Source of the DNA: Martelella sp. AD-3
Lineage (GTDB): Bacteria > Pseudomonadota > Alphaproteobacteria > Rhizobiales > Rhizobiaceae
Length of the DNA: 64,000 nucleotides
Direction: 5' to 3'
Assembly: GCF_001578105.1 (NCBI RefSeq)
Contig: NZ_CP014275.1
Span: 1,922,001-1,986,000, forward strand
A program made the position numbers and the translations under genes. The notes beneath the pieces were generated by a model. It saw only the letters and a list, made by a program, of their open reading frames with translations. It was not told the origin of the DNA and did no database searches. Shown here in pieces: positions 35,622 to 42,782 of the stretch; positions within the stretch are counted from its first letter, which is position 1, and every line of letters begins with the position of its first letter.

Positions 35622-36179
35622 ATGACACGCTGGAACCCTGAAGCGCTTGATCGGATGGCGAAGATGTATCGCGGTGGCGAGACGCTTGCGGTGATTGCTG
35701 CCGCCTTTGATGTCTCGCGTGGTGTGATTGCCGGTCTTGTCTCGCGCAATCCCGAACGCTTTCCCAAGGGGGCGGTTCCCCGCAAGCCGGGGCCGCCGAA
35801 GAAACCGGTGAGCGAGACGGCAAAGGCAGCGAAGAAAGCAAAGAGCGGGAAAGCAGGGCGAGGGCGGGGCAAAGCGCCAATGCATCAGCAGCCTGCATAC
35901 CTGACGGCAGAGGAAGAGGAGCAGGCAGCCGCGCGCCGGATCGAGGAACGCCGGCGTGCAGCCATCCGTGCCTATGACACCCGACACATGCAGCTTGCCG
36001 GATCCAAGACGGTTCCCTTCATCGACTGCGGCGAATTCCAGTGCCACCTGATCATTACCGCTGGCGAAGATGCGCTTGGTCCCGATGCACCGTGTTGCGG
36101 CAGACCTGTGGCAGAGGGCTCTGCCTACTGCCCGCAGCATCTGAAGCTGATGTACCGGACACCGGGGAGGGCGGTATGA
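35622..36179 (+). CDS. GcrA-like phage regulator
   Basis: 185 residues. The N-terminal 50 residues (WNPEALDRMAKMYRGGETLAVIAAAFDVSRGVIAGLVSR) form a GcrA-type helix-turn-helix. A basic Lys/Pro/Ala-rich linker follows. The C-terminus CCGRPVAEGSAYCPQHLKLMY matches the cysteine-containing C-terminal box of GcrA, the sigma-70-binding cell-cycle regulator of alphaproteobacteria that acts at GANTC-methylated promoters. ATG at 35622 after GAGAGGCTGG; stop overlaps the next gene as ATGA. In a phage it may redirect host cell-cycle transcription (inference). Confidence 0.78.
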   Translation: MTRWNPEALDRMAKMYRGGETLAVIAAAFDVSRGVIAGLVSRNPERFPKGAVPRKPGPPKKPVSETAKAAKKAKSGKAGRGRGKAPMHQQPAYLTAEEEEQAAARRIEERRRAAIRAYDTRHMQLAGSKTVPFIDCGEFQCHLIITAGEDALGPDAPCCGRPVAEGSAYCPQHLKLMYRTPGRAV

Positions 36180-36955
36180 GCGGGATGGCTAGGACTGACA
36201 GCACCAGTGCAACGACGGCCGTGATCGAGGCAGATCATCCGATGCGGATCCTGATCGGCTGCGAGACATCCGGCGTGGTGCGCCGTGCCTTTGCCGCACG
36301 CGGTCATGATGTCTGGTCCTGCGACCTTCTTCCGGCCGAAGACGGCAGCAACCGGCATATCGTTTGCGACATCCGGGATATCCTTGATGACGGCTGGGAC
36401 CTTCTGGCGGTCATGCATCCGCCCTGTACGCGGCTTTGCAACAGCGGGGTGCGCTGGCTTTCCGGACCGCCGACCAATCCGCCAAACGAGGCAACGGCAG
36501 AAGAACGGCAGGCATGGCCGGTTCTTTCGACGGAAGAGCGCCGCGCCATCATGTGGCGGCTCCTGGATGAAGGGGCCGATCTGTTTGCGGCCTGCTGGAA
36601 TGCGAGGATCGAACGGGTTGCCGTCGAGAACCCGGTGATGCACCGGCATGCCAAAGCTCGTATTGCCGGTTATGCGCCACCGGCCCAGACGGTCCAGCCC
36701 TGGTGGTTCGGCGACAGGGCCTTCAAGGCAACCTCGCTCTATCTGCGCGGCCTGCCGAAGCTGATGCCGACAAACAGGCTGACTCCGCCGAAACCGGGAA
36801 CGGATGATCACAGGCGCTGGTCGATCGTGCACCGCGCGCCACCCGGAACGAACCGCTGGCGTCTGCGCTCGAGAACATATCCGGGCCTTGCCGATGCTAT
36901 GGCAGAGCAATGGGGCGGTCATGCCGGCAAAGCCATGCAGGAGGTCTCCGCATGA
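36176..36955 (+). CDS. Phage DNA methyltransferase-like protein
   Basis: 259 residues. A Rossmann-type start MRILIGCETSGVVRRAFAARGHDVWSCD (from about residue 23) is followed by HPPCTRLCNSGVRW, with the PPC of cytosine-C5-like methyltransferases, and by VAVENPVMHRHAK and VQPWWFGD. This matches a phage-borne family usually annotated as DNA cytosine methyltransferase-like, though activity has rarely been shown and the later motifs are reduced. The first 20 residues are probably unstructured. ATGA overlaps on both sides tie it to the GcrA-like gene. Confidence 0.72.
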   Translation: MSGMARTDSTSATTAVIEADHPMRILIGCETSGVVRRAFAARGHDVWSCDLLPAEDGSNRHIVCDIRDILDDGWDLLAVMHPPCTRLCNSGVRWLSGPPTNPPNEATAEERQAWPVLSTEERRAIMWRLLDEGADLFAACWNARIERVAVENPVMHRHAKARIAGYAPPAQTVQPWWFGDRAFKATSLYLRGLPKLMPTNRLTPPKPGTDDHRRWSIVHRAPPGTNRWRLRSRTYPGLADAMAEQWGGHAGKAMQEVSA

Positions 36956-37755
36956 GCCGCCTGTCAGCACAAAAAGGACCAGCGCAAGCCGAGACCCAAC
37001 ATATCCGCCACTTCGAGCGCACCGGCATTGCCAGTGGCAACGGCCGGGTATCGGCGCTGCGCATTGTCTGCGGCTGCTGCGAGGCGGCGGGATATGTGCC
37101 GGCCACGGCAGCGCTGAGGCAGGGGGAGCCGGAGGCGGCCATTGCGGCCTTTGGCGCCCATGGCTGGCTGGTCGGCGCGACACCGGCCGAGGACCGCTGC
37201 CCGGCCTGCAGCCGCAGATCTTCTTCAGACAGGAAACAGACGACGAAAGGAGCCGGCACGATGGCGGCAGGACCGCGCAAGACAACGGCGAGGGCTACAA
37301 CGGCAAAGGCGGCAACGGCAAAGGTCGCGGCAAAGACGACAGCGATCACCGCCTCGCCAACGGTATCCGAGGCACAGACTCTCCAGGCAGACCTCCCGCC
37401 GCAGATGGGCCGGGATGATCGCCGGATCATCATGGAGAAGCTGGATGACGTCTATGGCGACAATGCCTATGGCGGCTCATGGACGGATACGACGGTGGCC
37501 CGCGACCTCAATGTCCCCCGGGCATGGGTGAGCGAGGTGCGAGAGGCCTTCTTCGGGCCTGAGGGCAGCAATCCGCTGCTTGATCGCTATGGGGAAGAGA
37601 AGGAAGCGTTCGAGCGTCTTCATGCCGGCTTCATGGCCGCCCGCAAGAACCATTGCGAAGAGCATGAGCGGCTTTTGAAGATGGCGATGGACATCTCGAA
37701 GAAGGCCGACGAGATCAACCGTCTCGGCAAGCGGGTCGAACGGGAACTCGGCTGA
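36952..37755 (+). CDS. Phage protein: zinc-ribbon-like N-terminus, HTH-like C-terminus
   Basis: 267 residues, not recognised as a whole. The N-terminal domain has cysteines 40, 42 and 43 (VCGCC) and 83 and 86 (CPAC), a probable zinc site. A long Ala/Thr/Lys linker (about 95-145) joins it to a C-terminal domain with a helix-turn-helix-like run (WTDTTVARDLNVPRAWVSEVRE) and a terminal coiled coil. An internal ATG at 37261 has AAGGAG eight bases before it, so the C-terminal 164 residues may also be made alone. Overlaps the previous gene as ATGA and the next as TGATG. Confidence 0.65.
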   Translation: MSRLSAQKGPAQAETQHIRHFERTGIASGNGRVSALRIVCGCCEAAGYVPATAALRQGEPEAAIAAFGAHGWLVGATPAEDRCPACSRRSSSDRKQTTKGAGTMAAGPRKTTARATTAKAATAKVAAKTTAITASPTVSEAQTLQADLPPQMGRDDRRIIMEKLDDVYGDNAYGGSWTDTTVARDLNVPRAWVSEVREAFFGPEGSNPLLDRYGEEKEAFERLHAGFMAARKNHCEEHERLLKMAMDISKKADEINRLGKRVERELG

Positions 37756-38852
37756 TGTCTGAGGTTGCCGCACTCATTGCCGATATGGTGCGTGCCGGGG
37801 TCGATGCCGATCTGATCGGCCGCACAGCTCAGGCGCTGGCCGAGCGCGAACCTGTGTTCGTGCAGGCCGGCGATGATGCTGGTGTGTCTGCAGAAGGCCA
37901 TGACGGTCGCTCGCAGGCTGCCATCCGGCAGGCGCGCTATCGGGCACGGCGTGCGGCAGCTGATGGGGCAGGGTGCGATGCAGGGCATAACGCAGGCGTA
38001 ACGCGTTACGCTTTGCGTTACGGTGCGGCAGAAACAGACGATGGAGCCACAGGCCCCGGAATTGCAGGCGATAGCGGCGACAAGGCGACTGGTGGAGAGG
38101 CTTTTGACCATAACGCGGCGTTACGCTGCGTTACGGGTGACGTAACGCGTTACGGTGACGGGCAAAAAGAGAACACCCCCCACACCCCCCAAGAGAAAAA
38201 TTCCCCCCTTAAAGAAAAGGCCCCTAAAGGGGCCCAAAAGAAAGTTCCCCCCGAACCGGCAGAAGCGGGGCTGTTCGAGGCAGGACCCGAGACCGATCTC
38301 AGCGCCAGACCGGACGAGGCAGGGAGGGTAGGAGCCTGCGAAGCATCCGATGCAGACGAGGCAACCGATGCCAACCAACAAACCGGATCATCCTCAGTCT
38401 CGGCAGGCACAGACCGCAAACGCCGCTCCCGCCGTCATGGCGGTGACATCACCGGCCTGACAGCCGAGTTCGACACCCATGTCTGGCCGCTCTACCCGCA
38501 GAAGGTCGCCCGCAAGACAGCGGCAAAGGCCTGGGCCTCTGCCCGCCAGCGCGCCGATTTCGACACGATCATGGACGGACTGAGGCGCTACGTCGCCAAA
38601 CGCGATGACAGGCCGTGGTGCAATCTCTCGACATGGCTCAATCAGGACCGCTGGACCGACAGGCCGGCAGCAGCACCAGCCAGAGCGCCGCCATCCCCCT
38701 CCGGCAGGCAATCACGCTCCGAACAGATCCGGGACCACAACAGGCGGGTCAGCGAAGCCCTCCACAAGCGCATGAGGCAGGACAATGGCAACGCAACTGC
38801 AGACATCATCGACATCGACAGATCAGACTGGACGGTTGAAGGCAGCGCTTGA
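37755..38852 (+). CDS. Phage replication protein with embedded origin-like repeats
   Basis: 365 residues. The N-terminal 65 residues are helical and basic at the end (QAAIRQARYRARRAA). The middle (about 75-230) is low-complexity, rich in D, E, G and K, and is encoded by the iterons, asymmetric tract and palindrome at 37986-38234. The C-terminal domain (FDTHVWPLYPQKVARKTAAKAW to WCNLSTWLNQDRW) is typical of phage replication-organiser proteins that resemble lambda O or DnaA/DnaT-like factors. Starts at TGATG and overlaps the next gene by 68 bases. The replication role is inferred from that C-terminal domain and the repeats. Confidence 0.72.
   Translation: MSEVAALIADMVRAGVDADLIGRTAQALAEREPVFVQAGDDAGVSAEGHDGRSQAAIRQARYRARRAAADGAGCDAGHNAGVTRYALRYGAAETDDGATGPGIAGDSGDKATGGEAFDHNAALRCVTGDVTRYGDGQKENTPHTPQEKNSPLKEKAPKGAQKKVPPEPAEAGLFEAGPETDLSARPDEAGRVGACEASDADEATDANQQTGSSSVSAGTDRKRRSRRHGGDITGLTAEFDTHVWPLYPQKVARKTAAKAWASARQRADFDTIMDGLRRYVAKRDDRPWCNLSTWLNQDRWTDRPAAAPARAPPSPSGRQSRSEQIRDHNRRVSEALHKRMRQDNGNATADIIDIDRSDWTVEGSA
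37986..38234. repeat. Putative phage replication origin (iterons, asymmetric tract, palindrome)
   Basis: Seven perfect units of GCGTTACG or its complement lie in two clusters: 37997-38004, 38003-38010, 38015-38022 and 38118-38125, 38128-38135, 38141-38148, 38147-38154. Each cluster includes the palindrome CGTAACGCGTTACG and begins with CATAACGC. Next comes a strand-asymmetric tract (38161-38218, almost only A and C on this strand), then the palindrome GGCCCC-TAAA-GGGGCC (38219-38234). This order of iterons, asymmetric tract and palindrome inside a replication gene mirrors the lambda origin. Function inferred. Confidence 0.6.
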
Positions 38853-39279
38853 ACCGGCTGCAAGCTACCAGTCAGACCTGATGCTGACCAAGCTGATCGA
38901 ACGCGGCTTCGTGGTGCCAGACAGCATCGACCCGGATATGGCGCCGGAGCTCTATGCCGAAGTGCTGTGCGGCAAGCCGATTGCCGCCATGCGCCGTGTG
39001 TTCGAGAACCTCAGGCTTGGACGCTATGAGCGCTATCGCTCCTTCCTGCCCAAACCGGCAGAGCTTTCCGCCATGATCGACGAGGCCGCCCGTCATGACC
39101 GGGAGATGCTGGTGCTGGAGCGGGAACGGCAGAAGGCCGTGGAGGAACGCCGACGTCTCACCAGACAGATGAGCGAGGAGGAACGCGAACGGCGCCGGAA
39201 GAAGGCAGCCGCCGTCAGGGCGATGCTGGCCAATGCTGCAGCGGCACGCACGGTGAAGGAGGAAGCCGATGAGCGCTGA
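38785..39279 (+). CDS. Phage hypothetical protein, coiled-coil C-terminus
   Basis: 164 residues, not recognised. A mixed N-terminal half (SYQSDLMLTKLIERGFVVPDSIDPDMAPELYAEVL) is followed by a highly charged helix (about 105-150, ERERQKAVEERRRLTRQMSEEERERRRKK), a long coiled coil. It overlaps the replication gene by 68 bases in another frame; the ATG has AGGACA before it, and codon use in the overlap suits this frame as well. Its place next to the replication gene suggests a helicase-loader-type partner (inference). Confidence 0.6.
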   Translation: MATQLQTSSTSTDQTGRLKAALEPAASYQSDLMLTKLIERGFVVPDSIDPDMAPELYAEVLCGKPIAAMRRVFENLRLGRYERYRSFLPKPAELSAMIDEAARHDREMLVLERERQKAVEERRRLTRQMSEEERERRRKKAAAVRAMLANAAAARTVKEEADER

Positions 39280-40018
39280 GAGCGATACGTCAAGCCGGAA
39301 GACTGTCAGAAAGGCCTTCCTCAAATTCTACCGGCAATGGCCGACCTTCGGCGATGACAGTGATGAACGCGCCTTTGCCGAATGGCAGGCACTTCAACAT
39401 TCAGACCGTGAAGCCGCTGCCTCCCTGCTGCCGGCCTATCTCAGCTTCTCGGCGATGAAGGGACAGACGGTCAAGTTTGCCGCCAGCACCTATCTGAAGG
39501 AACGGCGCTGGCAGGAGGTGCCGGAGGGGATGGAGGCAGTAACAGGCCCTTCCATAGCCGCGACCTTCGGCAAGGCATGGATGGCCGAACGCTTCATCCG
39601 GCTTGCAGACCCTTGCGCCCGGCTTCCACCGCTGACCCGCTTCCAGGAAAGCGAGATTGCCGGTGGCAGGGCAGACCGCAAGGCACTCTGGCGCGAGCGC
39701 ATGCAGAAGATGGGCTGGCCTGCCGTCAATGCCATGCATGAACAGGCCGTCCGCTATCCCGGACGCGGTGTCCGGGTCTCTCCGCAAACGGTGCTGCTTT
39801 CTGCAGACTTCGAGCAGGTGAGGGTCAATAGCAATCTCTGGCGGGCATGGGAGGCCGAACATCATGCCCATGGCTATCCATGGCTTCCCGATACGGGACG
39901 GGTGGAATGGGTCTACTTCCCGCCCATCCCAGATGAGGACGGACCGAAGGCAGCACTTGCTGCCTTCTTCGACAGGCTGGAACGGATCGGACGGACAAGC
40001 GGGGCAGCAGCACAATGA
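39269..40018 (+). CDS. Phage hypothetical protein
   Basis: 249 residues, not recognised. The N-terminal 85 residues (VRKAFLKFYRQWPTFGDDSDERAFAEWQALQHSDREAA and later AASTYLKERRWQEVPEG) resemble replication-accessory proteins of other Rhizobiales prophages; the C-terminal half has several tryptophans (WRAWEAEHHAHGYPWLPDTG). Overlaps its neighbours by 11 and four bases. Soluble. Confidence 0.6.
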   Translation: MSAESDTSSRKTVRKAFLKFYRQWPTFGDDSDERAFAEWQALQHSDREAAASLLPAYLSFSAMKGQTVKFAASTYLKERRWQEVPEGMEAVTGPSIAATFGKAWMAERFIRLADPCARLPPLTRFQESEIAGGRADRKALWRERMQKMGWPAVNAMHEQAVRYPGRGVRVSPQTVLLSADFEQVRVNSNLWRAWEAEHHAHGYPWLPDTGRVEWVYFPPIPDEDGPKAALAAFFDRLERIGRTSGAAAQ

Positions 40019-40656
40019 CACGGGATATGACGAGCCTTGAGGCCGAACTCGGCAAGGACAGCCTTCGGCGTCTGGAACGGGATGCAGCCCTCAGGCGCAT
40101 GCGGCTCGATGAGCAGCATGCCCTGACGGAAGCCCATGACCAGGCGACATGGTATGTGGCCGCGGTTCATCCGGGCCATGAGCAACAGGTTGAGACGGTG
40201 CTGAAGGACATTGGTGCCGAGGCGCTTGTGCCGATGCGCAAGGGCAAGCAGAGGCGCAGGCGCGGGCGGATGCTGCCAGTGAGGGACGAAGTGCTGATGA
40301 CCGGCTATGTGCTTGTCCGCTTTGTCAGCACGGCACGGGCGCTTCGAGGCCTGCTGAGGCTTGACCATGTCATCGCCATTCTCGGGGGCTGGGAGACGCC
40401 TTACCCTGTCTCAGACGCCAAGGTGGCTCAGATCATGCGCAAGGCTGACAATGGCGACTTCGACTATGAGCGCCGCTGCGATGTCGAAGTCGCTGCCGGC
40501 GACCGGGTGATGATCGGTGAGGGGATCTTCGAGGGACAGATCGGCACGGTGGTCACCGCCAACAGCAAGGGCAAGGGGGATGTCGTGGTCGAGGTTGATC
40601 TGTTCGGCCGGCTGACGCCGATGGTCGTACCGCTTGCCGTGATCGCCAAGGTGTGA
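40015..40656 (+). CDS. NusG-like transcription antitermination protein
   Basis: 213 residues. After a 45-residue helical leader, a NusG N-terminal (NGN) domain starts at about 46 (TWYVAAVHPGHEQQVETVLKD) and includes GYVLVRFV; a KOW-type C-terminal domain follows (about 158-210, DRVMIGEGIFEGQIGTVV). It binds RNA polymerase and suppresses pausing or termination in relatives such as RfaH. It overlaps the previous phage gene as ATGA, so it is the last phage early gene, but it also lies 219 bases ahead of the UDP-glucose dehydrogenase gene; specialised NusG paralogues often precede polysaccharide genes. Target not known. Confidence 0.8.
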   Translation: MTRDMTSLEAELGKDSLRRLERDAALRRMRLDEQHALTEAHDQATWYVAAVHPGHEQQVETVLKDIGAEALVPMRKGKQRRRRGRMLPVRDEVLMTGYVLVRFVSTARALRGLLRLDHVIAILGGWETPYPVSDAKVAQIMRKADNGDFDYERRCDVEVAAGDRVMIGEGIFEGQIGTVVTANSKGKGDVVVEVDLFGRLTPMVVPLAVIAKV

Positions 40657-40875
40657 TCTGGAAAAGAGAAAGTCAGTGACGCCCACTTTCGCCGGTGAGA
40701 GTGCGAACTCTTCCGCCGGCGACAATCCTCAAAATGAGGACACCCTCATCGAAATGAAGCCCAAACGGCGGTGATGAGAAAGAACCATGTAAGGGGCTAG
40801 CTGTCATAATTATGATTTAAGAGATAGCGCCCAAGAAATCGACACTGCGAAAATGAAACTAGTAGGAATCTAAAA

Positions 40876-42042
40876 ATGAGAATTGCCGTAGCGGGAATTG
40901 GATATGTCGGCTTGTCCAACGCTGTCTTGCTCGCGCAGAACCATAGGGTAATAGCGGTTGACCTCAACAAAGATCGGGTCGCAAAAGTGAATGCTAGGCT
41001 CAGCCCGATAGTCGATCCCGAGATCGAAGATTTCCTAGCGAATAGGACGCTCGATTTGACAGCAACGACCGAGGCTGCCGAAGCTTTTAAGGACGCTGAT
41101 TTCATCATTGTTGCAACGCCGACGAACTATAATCTGGAAACGAATTACTTCGATACATCTTCGGTCGAGTCCGTCATCGAAGCCGTCAAGGCGGTGAACC
41201 ATGCTGCAACGATCGTGGTAAAATCCACGGTACCTGTCGGATTCATTGAGCGTGTTCGACAGGAGATGCAGACAGATCAGGTCATTTTCTCGCCGGAATT
41301 TCTGCGGGAGGGGCGTGCGCTGTACGACAACCTGCATCCTTCCCGCATTATTGTTGGTGAGCAATCTGATCGAGCAAGAGTATTCGCCGATCTTCTCTTG
41401 GAAGGTTCGGTTGAGAAGAATACGCCTGTATTGCTTACGAATCCTTCTGAAGCCGAAGCAATCAAGTTATTCGCGAACACATATCTCGCCATGCGCGTTG
41501 CGTATTTTAACGAGCTCGACAGCTACGCTATGGCGCATGGCATGGATTCGCGGCAGATCATCGATGGAATCGGGCTCGATCCAAGAATTGGCAATCACTA
41601 CAACAACCCCTCATTCGGCTATGGCGGCTATTGCCTGCCAAAAGACACGAAGCAGTTGCTGGCAAATTACTCTGAAGTTCCTCAGAATCTGATCCGGGCC
41701 ATTGTAGACGCGAACACTACGCGAAAGGATTTTATAGCCGAGCGGATTATAGCACGAAGACCCAGCACGGTCGGCATCTACAGGCTTGTGATGAAGGCGG
41801 GCTCGGACAATTTTCGCGACTCGTCAGTGCAAGGCATCATGAAGCGGATCAAGGCGAAGGGCATCCGTGTCGTAGTCTATGAGCCCGTGCTCAATGAGCC
41901 GGAGTTCTTTCGTTCACCGGTCTTTGTAAATCTTGACCAATTCAAGCAAGAGTCGGATGTGATCGTTGCCAATCGGATAACCGATGAAATCCGTGATGTT
42001 GCCGATCGAGTTTTCACACGAGATCTGTTTGGGGCCGATTGA
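40876..42042 (+). CDS. ugd: UDP-glucose 6-dehydrogenase
   Basis: Oxidises UDP-glucose to UDP-glucuronate for polysaccharide building blocks. 388 residues, same length as the E. coli enzyme. NAD motif GIGYVGLS near residue 7; [27 protein letters not shown] (K198) and the catalytic C253 in GGYCLPKDT are all present. An AGGA ribosome site lies eight bases upstream. GC content is visibly lower than in the phage and housekeeping genes, so it was probably acquired. It stands alone between the phage genes and the IS remnant; the other sugar genes are 6 kb away and face left. Confidence 0.95.
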   Translation: MRIAVAGIGYVGLSNAVLLAQNHRVIAVDLNKDRVAKVNARLSPIVDPEIEDFLANRTLDLTATTEAAEAFKDADFIIVATPTNYNLETNYFDTSSVESVIEAVKAVNHAATIVVKSTVPVGFIERVRQEMQTDQVIFSPEFLREGRALYDNLHPSRIIVGEQSDRARVFADLLLEGSVEKNTPVLLTNPSEAEAIKLFANTYLAMRVAYFNELDSYAMAHGMDSRQIIDGIGLDPRIGNHYNNPSFGYGGYCLPKDTKQLLANYSEVPQNLIRAIVDANTTRKDFIAERIIARRPSTVGIYRLVMKAGSDNFRDSSVQGIMKRIKAKGIRVVVYEPVLNEPEFFRSPVFVNLDQFKQESDVIVANRITDEIRDVADRVFTRDLFGAD

Positions 42043-42439
42043 TTTGGCACCGTGAGGTTTTCACGCGGCTTCAATGCGGTCGGTTCATCAATGACTTCGG
42101 CGGCGTGGAATTCGGCGTGCGCACGTGCAGAAGCTGGCTTTTTCAGCGAAAATTACTTCAGACCACTCAGGCGCCCTTCGGCCAATTATGACCTGCTTTG
42201 ACTGCAGGGGCGGTTGGGGGAACGTGCATCTGGGTCCTCTGATGTTCGTTTGTCAAGTTTTTTGCACACTGATCCTGACCTGCCCCCCGCATTGTCCCTC
42301 TGACCTGCCCCCGAAACGAACATTGGGTCCTTCCTGTGGCCCCTTGTCCTGCGGGTATTTGGCACCGCGCGGTCTGCCCAGTCTGAGGCTAAATTCGAAG
42401 CCTAAAGTCAAGGCTAAAGTTTAGGGGTGGGGTAAAGTC
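42043..42439. other. Noncoding stretch with short repeats before the IS remnant
   Basis: No gene seen. TGTTCGTTT (42243-42251) and AAACGAACA (42316-42324) form a 9-bp inverted repeat; CTGACCTGCCCCC occurs twice between them (42272-42284 and 42300-42312). This looks like the debris of insertion-sequence ends, but no complete terminal inverted repeat pair can be assigned. Confidence 0.4.
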
Positions 42440-42640
42440 GTGTTTGACGCGGAAGCGCGCGGAAAACTGGCCCTGTGGCGATATGACTACAACAACGTCA
42501 GGCCGCACCCATCGTTGGGAAACAAAACGCCGAACGAAGTGCGGAGAGAGATGGAGGAACTTGATGCGGGCGCCACACAGGCCGTTGCCCACGCAGACCA
42601 ACCAAACTACCAATCACGAACCCGCAGACTCTCGAATTGA
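42440..42640 (+). pseudogene. IS3-type transposase, C-terminal fragment
   Basis: About 66 residues in one frame matching only the end of an IS3-family OrfB integrase core: LALWRYDYNNVRPHPSLGNKTPNEVRREMEEL has the WRxDYNxxRPHxSLGxxTP box that follows the last catalytic glutamate. The catalytic DDE residues and the whole N-terminal part are missing and no usable start codon with a ribosome site precedes it. A decayed element at the junction between the ugd gene and the transporter operon. Confidence 0.8.
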
Positions 42641-42782
42641 ACGAGGGTCGCACGGGGTGCAGGTCACTCGGCCTGCACTTTCGGAGCCGAAGTAAGCATC
42701 CGGGGTAGGCCGCGGTCATGCAGCGCATCGGAGTTCAGATGGCTGCCAATTCCTGGGCAGAATATCCGCGCAATCGAGTCCG

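Larger units (their letters stand above)
30793..40656. mobile_element. Partial prophage: integrase, immunity and early/replication region
   Basis: A lambdoid order: a leftward integrase group and repressor, a divergent control region, then a rightward early operon whose genes mostly overlap by four bases and that ends with replication and NusG-like genes. No terminase, portal, capsid, tail or lysis gene follows. Chromosomal-type polysaccharide and transporter genes come next. It is either a prophage whose late half was lost or a phage-derived island. The ends are set by the first and last phage-type genes; att sites were not found. Confidence 0.75.

Noticed and set aside
37986..38154. CRISPR or simple coding repeat in the phage replication gene
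   Set aside because: Units are 8 bp with palindromic pairing, irregular short gaps and two clusters; this fits protein-binding iterons better.
28940..42100. Direct repeat of the tRNA-Leu 3' end as attL/attR
   Set aside because: No second copy of the T-arm and acceptor sequence was found near the integrase, the end of the phage genes or the IS remnant, so use of tRNA-Leu as the attachment site is unproved.
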